Positions 17,154-25,077 of a DNA stretch of 64,000 nt are shown here, piece by piece. Origin of the DNA: Ignavibacteria bacterium (GTDB lineage: Bacteria; Bacteroidota; Ignavibacteria; Tepidaquicellales; Tepidaquicellaceae); assembly GCA_016709315.1 (NCBI GenBank), contig JADJMZ010000001.1:930001-994000 (forward strand), read 5' to 3'. Within the stretch, counting starts at the first letter, position 1, and each line of letters opens with the position of its first letter. Under the pieces are notes generated by a model, which saw only the letters and a list, made by a program, of their open reading frames with translations, searched no databases and was not told the origin of the DNA. Position numbers and translations under genes: made by a program.

Positions 17154-17990
17154 TTAAGTTTTCCTGGTCACATTCATATCTTTTTTTGCTTTCAAAGAAA
17201 ACAAAAGCGGTATATCACTGTCAAATCTGTAGTATCCGTCCTCGCTTTTCTTCATCCACGAAAACTGCTGCCATACAGTAAAATTATGTTCGTGAAAAAA
17301 TTCTATCTTAAAACCTGTGTTTAAAAGAGACATGAATATTTCTGAAAGACTGTGCTGCCATTCATATGTGATATTGTTGACAGTTCTGGCATTTTTATCA
17401 GCGTAAGTTCCTTCCGTCTCAAACATCACGGGTTCTGACTTTTCAAAATACGGATAAGTTACTTTCAGAATTTTATCTTCATCTGAATTGCCGGAGTTAT
17501 CAAAGATCATAGATGCAGGATGAACTTCTGCCATATAAAAAAATCCGTCATCTTTTAAAAAATGATTTATTACTTCAGCCCATTTCTTCAAATCAGGAAG
17601 CCAGATCAATACACCGTAAGATGTATAAACAATGTCAAATTTTTTAAAAAGTTTTTCCGGCAGGGAATAAACATCCGATAAAACAAATTCAGATCTCATG
17701 TTCAATTCATCACGAAGTTCGCATGCTGCACTTACAGCTTCTTCAGAATAATCAATACCTGTAGCTTCAGCTCCCAGCATTTCAAGGGAAAGTGTGTCCA
17801 TACCAAAATGACACTGCAGGTGAAGTATTGATTTTCCTTTTACATCCCCGAGTTCATCTCTTTCAAGCTGATGAAGTTTGTTTTTCCCTTTTTTAAAATT
17901 TTCAAGTCCGTATAATTCGGAAGTTTTGTGAATTGAAACTCTTTCATTCCAGTTTGCTTTGTTAATATTTAAATATTCTTCCGTTTTCAA
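17154..17990 (-). CDS. Class I SAM-dependent methyltransferase
   Basis: The 278-residue protein has a clear methyltransferase core. Motif I is ILHLQCHFGMDTLSLEMLG, followed by EATGIDYSEEAVSAA, then RSEFVLSDVYSLPEK and DIVYTSYGVLIWLPDLKKW. The N-terminal YLNINKANWNERVSIH and the C-terminal EFFHEHNFTVWQQFSWM are typical of a widespread, uncharacterised methyltransferase subgroup. The substrate is unknown. It lies 18 bases after the adenine deaminase gene on the same strand, so co-transcription is likely. Confidence 0.87.
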   Translation of the reverse strand: MKTEEYLNINKANWNERVSIHKTSELYGLENFKKGKNKLHQLERDELGDVKGKSILHLQCHFGMDTLSLEMLGAEATGIDYSEEAVSAACELRDELNMRSEFVLSDVYSLPEKLFKKFDIVYTSYGVLIWLPDLKKWAEVINHFLKDDGFFYMAEVHPASMIFDNSGNSDEDKILKVTYPYFEKSEPVMFETEGTYADKNARTVNNITYEWQHSLSEIFMSLLNTGFKIEFFHEHNFTVWQQFSWMKKSEDGYYRFDSDIPLLFSLKAKKDMNVTRKT

Positions 17991-18008
17991 TTTTAAATTA
18001 ATTTCATT

Positions 18009-19643
18009 TTATATTTTCAAATCAGTGAATTCAAATTTCTTTCCGTCGAATAATCCCTTGTCACTTAATTTGAGCTGAGGTATTACCAGCAATGCCATAA
18101 AGGACAATGTCATGAACGGAGCATTGAGACCTGAGCCCAGCTCTTTTGCAAGTTTATCAATTTCAGTATACTTATCTGCAACCAGATAGCCGTCTTCATT
18201 GCTCATAATTCCCGCAACAGGCAAAGGAAGCGCTTCAGTGTTTCCGTCAAAAGAAACTGAGATTCCTCCTTTGTTTTCTATGACAGCATTCACTGCATTG
18301 CAAATGTCCTGATCTGTAACTCCGACTGCGATTATGTTATGTGAGTCATGAGCTACGCAGGAAGCAATGGCTCCTTTTTTTAATCCGAAATTTTTAATGA
18401 ATCCGACCGAAGGCTTGCTGTTATTATATCTTTCCGTTACTGTTAGTTTTAAAACATCATTTGAAATATCGGATTCAATTTTACCGTTTATAATATTGGC
18501 AGGAAAATGAAGCTCTCCGGTTATAAGCTGTCCTTCATACGCTTCTATCACCCTTATATTGCTTTCATTGCTTTTTAATTCAAAGTCAGCAGGTTTTTTA
18601 TACGAAGTATTAAAGTTATTAACAATTTTTTCATCAATTTTTTTGATCAGTGAATTTCCGTTTTCAGCAACAAGTTCGCCGTTTATAAACGTCTTTATAT
18701 TTTTAAATTCTTTTAAATTATTTACAACTATAAAATCAGCCGGGTCATCTTTTTTCAGCAGACCTACTTCTAAATTATAATGATAAACAGGATTAACACA
18801 GGCGCATTTCAAAACATCAAAAACATCATATCCTTTTGATACAGATCTGGCTGCTGTCTCATTTATATGACCGGCGACAAGATCATTCGGATGCTTGTCA
18901 TCACTGCAAAACATAACTTTATCAGGAAAATTTTTTATGAGACTGTGAAGCGCTTCATAATTTTTTGCTGCTGATCCTTCGCGGATAAGAATTTTCATAC
19001 CGTTTCGGATTTTAAATAAAGCTTCATCAAGTTCAAAGCATTCGTGATCAGTGGAAATTCCTGCGGAAATATATTTCAACGCATCTTTCCCTGTTAATCC
19101 CGGCGCATGTCCGTCGACAGGTCTTTTAAGTGAATGCGCAATTTCTATTTTCTTCATCACATCAGTATTGTCAAAAAGTACACCGGGATAATTCATCATC
19201 TCACTTAAATAATGCAATCCGTCTTTTTCAAATAATTCTTTAATTTCATCTGCTCCGATTTCTGCACCTGCAGTTTCAAATGAAGTTGCAGGAACGCAGG
19301 AAGGAGCTCCGAAATAGAATTTAAAATGTACCTTCTTTCCGTTTTCAATCATATATCTTACACCGCTGATCCCAAGAACATTTCCTATTTCGTGCGGATC
19401 GGAAACAGTTGCTACAGTGCCGTGAACGACAGCAAGTCTCGCAAATTCAGACGGTATCAGCATTGAACTTTCAATATGAACATGCGAATCTACAAATCCC
19501 GGAAGGATGAATGTGTCGTAAGTCTCATTGCTTTCAGAAATATCCGAAATCCTGGAATCTGCAACAGTTATTATTCCGGGAAAAATTTTCCTGTTTTGGA
19601 TATCAACTATATTGCCTGATATCTTAAATGTATTTTGCGTCAT
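18009..19643 (-). CDS. ade: Adenine deaminase
   Basis: Adenine deaminase converts adenine to hypoxanthine and ammonia in purine salvage. The 544-residue protein has the amidohydrolase metal motifs in the right order: DSHVHIESSM, SDPHEIGNVLG, DGHAPGLTG, STDHECFE and FCSDDKHPNDL. These are followed by the C-terminal Ade domain with GAIASCVAHDSHNIIAVGV and GGISVSFDGN. The length matches the family. The start ATG at 19643 gives MTQNTFKISGNIVDI, as expected. The methyltransferase gene follows closely downstream. Confidence 0.95.
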   Translation of the reverse strand: MTQNTFKISGNIVDIQNRKIFPGIITVADSRISDISESNETYDTFILPGFVDSHVHIESSMLIPSEFARLAVVHGTVATVSDPHEIGNVLGISGVRYMIENGKKVHFKFYFGAPSCVPATSFETAGAEIGADEIKELFEKDGLHYLSEMMNYPGVLFDNTDVMKKIEIAHSLKRPVDGHAPGLTGKDALKYISAGISTDHECFELDEALFKIRNGMKILIREGSAAKNYEALHSLIKNFPDKVMFCSDDKHPNDLVAGHINETAARSVSKGYDVFDVLKCACVNPVYHYNLEVGLLKKDDPADFIVVNNLKEFKNIKTFINGELVAENGNSLIKKIDEKIVNNFNTSYKKPADFELKSNESNIRVIEAYEGQLITGELHFPANIINGKIESDISNDVLKLTVTERYNNSKPSVGFIKNFGLKKGAIASCVAHDSHNIIAVGVTDQDICNAVNAVIENKGGISVSFDGNTEALPLPVAGIMSNEDGYLVADKYTEIDKLAKELGSGLNAPFMTLSFMALLVIPQLKLSDKGLFDGKKFEFTDLKI

Positions 19644-19700
19644 AATTAAAGTAATTTGTTAAAATTTTTTAACCGACTTTTATAAAATTTTTTGTATGCA

Positions 19701-21215
19701 TCATTTGGCTTTTACCACATCCTGAAACTTTTTTTTATAAATTTTACTTTTTATCCATGAATTCAGATCAAAATATTCCGATGCTTTAATTTCATTATAG
19801 TCTTCCTCAACAGACAAAAATTCTTTATCCCATTCCCTGAAAATATAATTTTTGTCTTCTTCATTCTTTGAATTAATAAGTTTGCGAATGTAATTAAGTA
19901 TGAGCGACTCAAATTTATTAAGACTGTTTTTACTTGAGAGATATCTTTTGGTTGATTTAATGATATACTCAATCAGATTATAATTTTTCAGTTCGTAATG
20001 AACCAGCAAATTCAGAATTCTTGCGAAACATTGAATGTCTTCCCTGATCTTTAAATCGGAATCATTAATAATTTTATTAAGCCATTTCAATGAATTATTG
20101 TAATCATCGGTACCGAAATACAGATAAGCAATATTATATTCAAAAAGAACTTCGGATTCTTTATTTATCTTGTCCCTGTACTTTTTTAATCCGTCTTCTA
20201 TGTCTTTAACAAGCGAAATTCCTTTTTCAAAATCACCCGTCCTCAGATAGAGATTGATTTCCGTATCATAAGATGTGACAAATATTTTAGTAAGTACTGT
20301 CGGAGATTTGGAATCAATCTTTCTCAGTTTAATAATTGTCAAAAGCGCATCATTATATTTTTTTAGTTCTATCTGCACTAATAGAAGATTGTAAAGTGAA
20401 GATATATAGTTGTCTTCTTTTTTTAAAAGCGGATTTGATTCCATAAGTCTGACAAGTTTTATACAATACACTAAAAGCTTTTTATAATCCTTGTTAGTAT
20501 GGTAGTACAGTCCTTTGATATTGAAATAAAATGTTTTGGAAAGAAAGGAAGTGGCTTTTTCTTCTGACTGCAGTAATGGAAGCTTAATGATTTCATTGAA
20601 CTTTTTCAGTTCGTTTTTGTCCCTGATATTTCCCTGAATTTTTTTCAGAAAGAATGCTTTCATCGTAAGATTCCAGTATTCGTTTATATTGTTCAGATTT
20701 TCGGTAGCTTTCTTATGTTCACTGTAATATTTCATAAGTTCCTTTTCTTCAATTCCGGCATAAGCGCTTGTTCTTGCAAGAATTTTTTCCCAGTCAAGTA
20801 TGGCGAGTATCTGTGCATGTTTTTCATAAGTATAGGCGATTTTTTTAGCTCTTTCCAAGTGCTTTCTGCACTGTTTGAATAAAGATTTATCAAATAAAAT
20901 CTGTACATCCCGGAGCAAATCCATCAGTTCATTTACTTTTGACTTTTCAGAATAATACAATCTTAAACTTTTTAATATTGTATTGTACAGATAGTTTTTT
21001 GCAACATGAAGCTGATTAAGAAACTTTTCCTTTGGAAACTGTTTTCTTATCTGATTTTCATCATACTCAGACTGACTGTCAATTGCATCAAAAAGCTTTA
21101 CATACTTATTGCTTTCAACATCTTTTATGTGCATCGTCGCAAATACTTTGAAATATCTTTTTTCGGACTGATCCAGTGATTTTATTAACTGGAAGAGATC
21201 ATCTGTAACTTTCAT
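19701..21215 (-). CDS. Helical-repeat (TPR-like) protein of unknown function
   Basis: The 504-residue protein is almost wholly alpha-helical and very rich in Lys, Asn, Leu and Tyr. It begins with DDLFQLIKSLDQSEKRYFKVFA, a start that recurs in a family of uncharacterised Bacteroidetes/Ignavibacteria proteins. Later segments show TPR-like periodicity (TSFLSKTFYFNIKGLYYHTN, YISSLYNLLLVQIELKKYND, FEYNIAYLYFGTDDYNNSL). There is no signal peptide or membrane segment, and no catalytic motif was recognised. It stands alone, 57 bases upstream of the adenine deaminase gene on the same strand and divergent from the export cluster at 21.4 kb. Confidence 0.75.
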   Translation of the reverse strand: MKVTDDLFQLIKSLDQSEKRYFKVFATMHIKDVESNKYVKLFDAIDSQSEYDENQIRKQFPKEKFLNQLHVAKNYLYNTILKSLRLYYSEKSKVNELMDLLRDVQILFDKSLFKQCRKHLERAKKIAYTYEKHAQILAILDWEKILARTSAYAGIEEKELMKYYSEHKKATENLNNINEYWNLTMKAFFLKKIQGNIRDKNELKKFNEIIKLPLLQSEEKATSFLSKTFYFNIKGLYYHTNKDYKKLLVYCIKLVRLMESNPLLKKEDNYISSLYNLLLVQIELKKYNDALLTIIKLRKIDSKSPTVLTKIFVTSYDTEINLYLRTGDFEKGISLVKDIEDGLKKYRDKINKESEVLFEYNIAYLYFGTDDYNNSLKWLNKIINDSDLKIREDIQCFARILNLLVHYELKNYNLIEYIIKSTKRYLSSKNSLNKFESLILNYIRKLINSKNEEDKNYIFREWDKEFLSVEEDYNEIKASEYFDLNSWIKSKIYKKKFQDVVKAK

Positions 21216-21327
21216 AATGCTGATTGTGGATTTTGAAAAAGAATTATTCTCATTAATATTAAAATAAATTAATTTAATTACAACTCTCTTATTGAAATCA
21301 GAATCCTACGAATAAGAAATTTATTGC

Positions 21328-21359
21328 TTGGACTTTGACAGACATTAAGTATATTTTTG
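21328..21359 (+). promoter_or_regulatory. Possible Bacteroidetes-type promoter (TTG ... TAnnTTTG)
   Basis: TATTTTTG at 21352-21359 fits the TAnnTTTG -7 consensus known from Bacteroides. A TTG lies at 21328-21330, 21 bases upstream. It would serve the Fn3-T9SS gene starting at 21427. In such AT-rich DNA this could be chance. Confidence 0.3.
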
Positions 21360-21426
21360 AATCAACAAATTAATTGTATCAATCAAATTCAAATAATTTA
21401 TTTCTTTCAAGGAGAAAATAATAATT

Positions 21427-22362
21427 ATGAAAAATTTCTTATTAATAACTATAGTTTTGATTTTATCATTTAACTATTCAGTTGCACAGACAATAAACGC
21501 TCCTACAGAACTTGAAGCTCAAAATGAAAATCCATTTTATATTAAAGTAAAATGGAATGATAATTCAAACAATGAAAACGGCTTTTATGTTGAGAGAGCA
21601 ACTTCATTAGATACAGCAAACTGGGAAGTTCTTGGCGGCGTGGGACAAAATGTCAGAACATTCAACGATTACTGGATAACTTTAAATAAAAGATATTTTT
21701 ACAGAGCATACGCTTATAATGAATCCGGCAGATCAGATTATTCCAATATTGACACAATTATTGCTGTAGGAGATACTGCAAATTTTCCCGGAGCTCCATC
21801 CGAATTAAGGATTACTAATATTACAATGACAAGCATTACAATAAACTGGAATGATAATTCAAATAATGAAGCCGGATTTATAATTGCCAGAAGAAGACAG
21901 GGTGAAGTACAGTTTGAATACATTGATACTGTCCAGACTGACGTACTGACTTATCAGGAAGTTGGTCTTACTCCTGATAATATATATTTTTACAAAGTAT
22001 GTTCTTACAACTTGGCCGGAACTTCTGATTTTACAAATACAGTTTCAGGGACAACCAAATCAAATACAATCCTTGTAAACAACAGTTCCGCACTTTCAGA
22101 TGGATATTTTCTTTCAAACAATTTTCCGAATCCATTCAATCCGGCGACGACTATAAAATTCGGTTTACCTTCAAAAGCTTATGTAACTATTAAAATTTAT
22201 AATGCTGCAGGAAAAGAAGTGGAATCTCTTATCAACTCATATTTCAATCCGGGAATTTATTCAATAGTGTGGAATGCATCGGGTTTTCCAAGCTCCGCAT
22301 ATTTTTATAAAATAGAAACTGAAAACTTCACAGAAGTTAAAAAAATGATCTTAACTAAATAA
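21427..22362 (+). CDS. Secreted Fn3-domain protein with T9SS sorting domain
   Basis: The 311-residue protein has a signal peptide (LLITIVLILSFNYSVAQ) and two fibronectin type III domains (about residues 24-118 and 123-215). Both carry the shared core WNDNSNNE, which looks like an internal duplication. A type A C-terminal sorting domain follows (about 230-311), with NNFPNPFNPATTIKFGLP, IYNAAGKEV and the ending TEVKKMILTK. T9SS substrates cross the outer membrane and are released or anchored there. It is the first gene of a four-gene same-strand group (12 and 42 bases between the first three) that includes a lipoprotein and two redox proteins. GGAG lies shortly before the ATG. Confidence 0.88.
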   Translation: MKNFLLITIVLILSFNYSVAQTINAPTELEAQNENPFYIKVKWNDNSNNENGFYVERATSLDTANWEVLGGVGQNVRTFNDYWITLNKRYFYRAYAYNESGRSDYSNIDTIIAVGDTANFPGAPSELRITNITMTSITINWNDNSNNEAGFIIARRRQGEVQFEYIDTVQTDVLTYQEVGLTPDNIYFYKVCSYNLAGTSDFTNTVSGTTKSNTILVNNSSALSDGYFLSNNFPNPFNPATTIKFGLPSKAYVTIKIYNAAGKEVESLINSYFNPGIYSIVWNASGFPSSAYFYKIETENFTEVKKMILTK

Positions 22363-22374
22363 AAAATATCCGAA

Positions 22375-23067
22375 ATGAAAAACAAAAAAACTTTTAAAAA
22401 CTTCTGCATTGCGATTATCTCGATTTCTTCTTTTTTGTATTCAGCATGCGGGGAAAATAATGTTTCGTCAGGCAATTCTTTTCAGGAAAATAATAATCTT
22501 TCTATCAGCATAATGCCTGAAAATAATCAGGACAACAATGAAATAATTATAGATGAAATAAAAGCACTGATATCTGAAGTAGAATTTGAGTCCGAACCAT
22601 CGGGACAGAGCCAGTATGTAAGTATGGATCCGTTTGTTTTAAGGTTTAATGAAGGAATATTTTCACAAATTTTAACTAATAAAATTCCGTTTGGAAATTA
22701 CAGTAAATTAAAGTTCAAAGTTCATAAACCTGAAGATAATGAAACACCTCCCGATCCTGAGTTTAAAGAAGGTAACAGCGGAAATCAAAGATATTCTTTT
22801 ATAATCAAAGGAAGTTACAATGGTTCGGCTTTTACGTATAAATCAAAAAAATCCGCCTCTGTTATTCTGAATTTTCCGAGTAACGTAAATTTTCAGGAAT
22901 CTTCTAAAAACATTACCATTTCAGTTAATACTTCCGGGATATTTAAAAACGGAATTGAAATTATAGACCCTGCAAATCCTGAATATCAGGATTTAATTGA
23001 TGACAATATAAGAGCTTCATTCAGAAAAGCGTTTATTGATCTCGATAAAAACGGTTTGCCGGACTAA
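22375..23067 (+). CDS. Lipoprotein, DUF4382-like
   Basis: The 230-residue protein has a lipoprotein signal peptide with a lipobox at LYSAC (Cys near residue 25). The mature part begins Asn/Ser-rich and then carries ALISEVEFESE and PFGNYSKLKFKVHKPE, features of DUF4382-like carbohydrate-binding-fold lipoproteins. Family assignment is from general resemblance only. It ends with KAFIDLDKNGLPD. The gene lies 12 bases after the Fn3-T9SS gene and 42 before the cupredoxin gene, so these are probably one operon. No enzymatic motif was seen. Confidence 0.7.
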   Translation: MKNKKTFKNFCIAIISISSFLYSACGENNVSSGNSFQENNNLSISIMPENNQDNNEIIIDEIKALISEVEFESEPSGQSQYVSMDPFVLRFNEGIFSQILTNKIPFGNYSKLKFKVHKPEDNETPPDPEFKEGNSGNQRYSFIIKGSYNGSAFTYKSKKSASVILNFPSNVNFQESSKNITISVNTSGIFKNGIEIIDPANPEYQDLIDDNIRASFRKAFIDLDKNGLPD

Positions 23068-23109
23068 TTTAAAATTAAAAATAATTTATAAATATAAAAA
23101 ACAAACACA

Positions 23110-23763
23110 ATGAAAATAACAAAAACTCTAACTATTCTTCACGCAATTGTTCTTTCGGTTTTTATGATAAGTTCTTTAACTTATTCAAGAACAATTATAA
23201 TTAATGTTTCAAATTTCAGTTTCAATCCTGTTTCTGTAACAAACGCAGTCGTCGGAGATACTATTCAATGGAATAGAGTTGAAGGATCTCACACCAGCAC
23301 CTGTAACGGCACCAACGGAACTATACGACCAGCCGGTGCAGCACCTTGGGATGCGCCATTAAATTCAAATAATGTGACATTTAAATACAGAATCCAGGTT
23401 GCGGGAATATATAATTACGTTTGCACTCCACATGCGCCTGATATGGCAGGAACTATAAATGCAACAGTTTCTTCAATCTCACAGACTAATGAAATTGTAA
23501 GAGGGTATAAACTCTCTCAAAATTTTCCTAACCCATTTAATCCTTCAACTAAAATAAGTTTTTCCATTCCTGTAAATTCACTTGTTTTGCTGAAAGTATA
23601 TAACAATATGGGAAAGGAAGTTGAAACACTTTTAAATGAAAATTTAAATGCATCAACTTATGAAGTTGAATGGAATGCTGAAAATCAGAGCAGCGGAATT
23701 TATTACTACAAAATACATTCAGGAAATTTTACTGAAGTGAAAAAAATGATTTTGATAAGATAA
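23110..23763 (+). CDS. Secreted cupredoxin (plastocyanin-like) with T9SS sorting domain
   Basis: The 217-residue protein has a signal peptide (about residues 1-25). A blue-copper domain follows (about 27-120), with NFSFNPVSVTNAVVGDTIQW, a histidine in EGSHTS and the C-terminal ligand set YVCTPHAPDMAG (Cys, His, Met of a type 1 copper site). After a short linker comes a type A T9SS sorting domain (QNFPNPFNPSTKISFSIP, ending KKMILIR). It is therefore predicted to carry copper and to be exported across the outer membrane. The Rieske gene lies 89 bases downstream. An electron-transfer role outside the cell is possible but not shown. Confidence 0.88.
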   Translation: MKITKTLTILHAIVLSVFMISSLTYSRTIIINVSNFSFNPVSVTNAVVGDTIQWNRVEGSHTSTCNGTNGTIRPAGAAPWDAPLNSNNVTFKYRIQVAGIYNYVCTPHAPDMAGTINATVSSISQTNEIVRGYKLSQNFPNPFNPSTKISFSIPVNSLVLLKVYNNMGKEVETLLNENLNASTYEVEWNAENQSSGIYYYKIHSGNFTEVKKMILIR

Positions 23764-23852
23764 AGACATTTGTATGTTTAGTAAGTTATCGGAAATGAAT
23801 TTTATTAAAGTTATTTTAATTAAACTTAACAATTATAAAAATAAAAAATCGT

Positions 23853-24290
23853 ATGAGCAAAGAAAATTTTAACAGAAGAGACTTTTTGAAATCATCTTTC
23901 AAAACAATTGTTGCCGGTTCAGTAGTATTAAGCGCAATTGATGTAAAAAAACTATTGGCAGAAGCGGATGGAATTTCGGAAAATTCATTCACAAATGCCA
24001 AAGTAATCAATCTGAATGACTATCCGGATTTAACAAATGTGGGAGGCAATACTACCATTGGCAAAGCTTTTGTAATGAGAACCGGAAGTTCTAAATTTCT
24101 TGCTTTGAGCACATTGTGTACACATAAAAAATGCGATGTGGATTTTACAGGAGATGGATTTGAATGTCCCTGCCACGGATCTACTTATGACAAATCGGGT
24201 AAAGTTACCAACGGACCTGCTAAAAAGAACCTGAAAAGTTATAAAACTACTTTTAACAGTGAAGAAAACACACTAACAATTAACATGTGA
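23853..24290 (+). CDS. Tat-exported Rieske [2Fe-2S] protein
   Basis: The 145-residue protein begins with a twin-arginine signal (NRRDFLKSSF, then a hydrophobic stretch VAGSVVLSAI), so it is exported folded. The Rieske domain carries both cluster-binding boxes: CTHKKC (about residue 90) and CPCHGS (about residue 107), followed by the typical GPAKKNLKSY end. The domain is compact, as in stand-alone Rieske proteins, and no cytochrome b gene is adjacent. It is the last gene of the group that starts at 21427, and a strong terminator follows. Its partner could be the cupredoxin upstream; that is inference. Confidence 0.92.
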   Translation: MSKENFNRRDFLKSSFKTIVAGSVVLSAIDVKKLLAEADGISENSFTNAKVINLNDYPDLTNVGGNTTIGKAFVMRTGSSKFLALSTLCTHKKCDVDFTGDGFECPCHGSTYDKSGKVTNGPAKKNLKSYKTTFNSEENTLTINM

Positions 24291-24328
24291 TATTGTAAAG
24301 TAAATATTATTTATTTTACTCCTTGAGA

Positions 24329-24362
24329 AATCCGGATTGTCTAATAGTCCGGATTTTTTTTT
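24329..24362 (+). terminator. Rho-independent terminator after the Rieske gene
   Basis: AATCCGGA (24329-24336) pairs with TCCGGATT (24347-24354), followed by a T-run to 24362. Confidence 0.9.
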
Positions 24363-24407
24363 CAATTTTACGACAAGTATTTCAATTATTGCTAATTTTT
24401 CAGAAAT

Positions 24408-24423
24408 ATGACATTTTGGTCAT
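24408..24423. promoter_or_regulatory. Inverted repeat upstream of the sigma-54-like promoter
   Basis: ATGAC (24408-24412) and GTCAT (24419-24423) are separated by 6 bases. It lies about 60 bases before the -24 element, where an activator might bind. The arms are short. Confidence 0.3.
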
Positions 24424-24473
24424 TGAAAATAAGAAGGAAAAGCTATAAAATATAACAATTATGCATATATTGA

Positions 24474-24490
24474 TTGGCACAGTTATTGTT
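24474..24490 (+). promoter_or_regulatory. Sigma-54-like -24/-12 promoter of hsp20
   Basis: TTGGCACA, 4 bases, then TTGTT matches the sigma-54 consensus TTGGCACR-N4-TTGCW with exact spacing and one mismatch (T for C in the -12 box). Transcription would start near 24500, about 30 bases before the hsp20 ATG. Confidence 0.4.
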
Positions 24491-24533
24491 AAAGTTATAG
24501 TGAAATTAAAAATCTAAAAATAAGGAGAAAAAA

Positions 24534-24971
24534 ATGAATATTGTAAAATTCAAAAAAGACTCGGACTTAATAGCTGACACATTTAAATCTATTATAAACA
24601 GTCCGGTTTTTGGAAACTGGGAAAACTTAACTTCAGCAACAAATTACATTCCTAAAGTAAGAATCAGTGAAGATAAAGATAATTTCTTCATAAATATGGA
24701 ATTACCGGGAATGACAAAGGAAGATGTAAAGATATCAATTGAAAATAATGTATTATCTGTAAATGGTATCAAGAAGCAGGAAAAAAAGACAGAGGAAACA
24801 AATTTAATCGTTAATGAAATTTATTTCGGCGAATTCAGCAGAACTTTCAATCTTTCAAATGACATAAAAATAGATTCCATAGATGCTGAATACAAAGACG
24901 GAATACTGAACATTACTCTTCCAAAGGTTGAAGAAGCAAAACCAATAGTAAAAGAAATCAGCATTAAATAA
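24534..24971 (+). CDS. Small heat-shock protein, Hsp20/alpha-crystallin family
   Basis: The 145-residue protein has a short N-terminal region. The alpha-crystallin domain (about residues 42-135) contains NFFINMELPGMTKEDVKISIE, the VLSVNGIKK strand, FGEFSRTFNLSNDI and the domain signature AEYKDGILNITLPK. A short C-terminal tail ends with the I-x-I-like KEISIK. Such proteins bind unfolding proteins in an ATP-independent manner and pass them to DnaK, whose gene follows 106 bases downstream. A good ribosome-binding site (AAGGAG) precedes the ATG. The promoter resembles a sigma-54 type, and a separate terminator ends this transcript before dnaK. Confidence 0.93.
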   Translation: MNIVKFKKDSDLIADTFKSIINSPVFGNWENLTSATNYIPKVRISEDKDNFFINMELPGMTKEDVKISIENNVLSVNGIKKQEKKTEETNLIVNEIYFGEFSRTFNLSNDIKIDSIDAEYKDGILNITLPKVEEAKPIVKEISIK

Positions 24972-24992
24972 TTTAGCTTCAAATTTTAATTT

Positions 24993-25023
24993 ATAAGGGT
25001 GAGTAAAACTCACCCTTTATTTT
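24993..25023 (+). terminator. Terminator between hsp20 and dnaK
   Basis: AAGGGTGAGT and ACTCACCCTT form a strong stem with a short A loop, followed by TATTTTG. The T-run is modest. Confidence 0.75.
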
Positions 25024-25077
25024 GTAAATCAGATGCATAATAAAACTAATTGCATCATTTTGAGAAAGGAAAAATAA

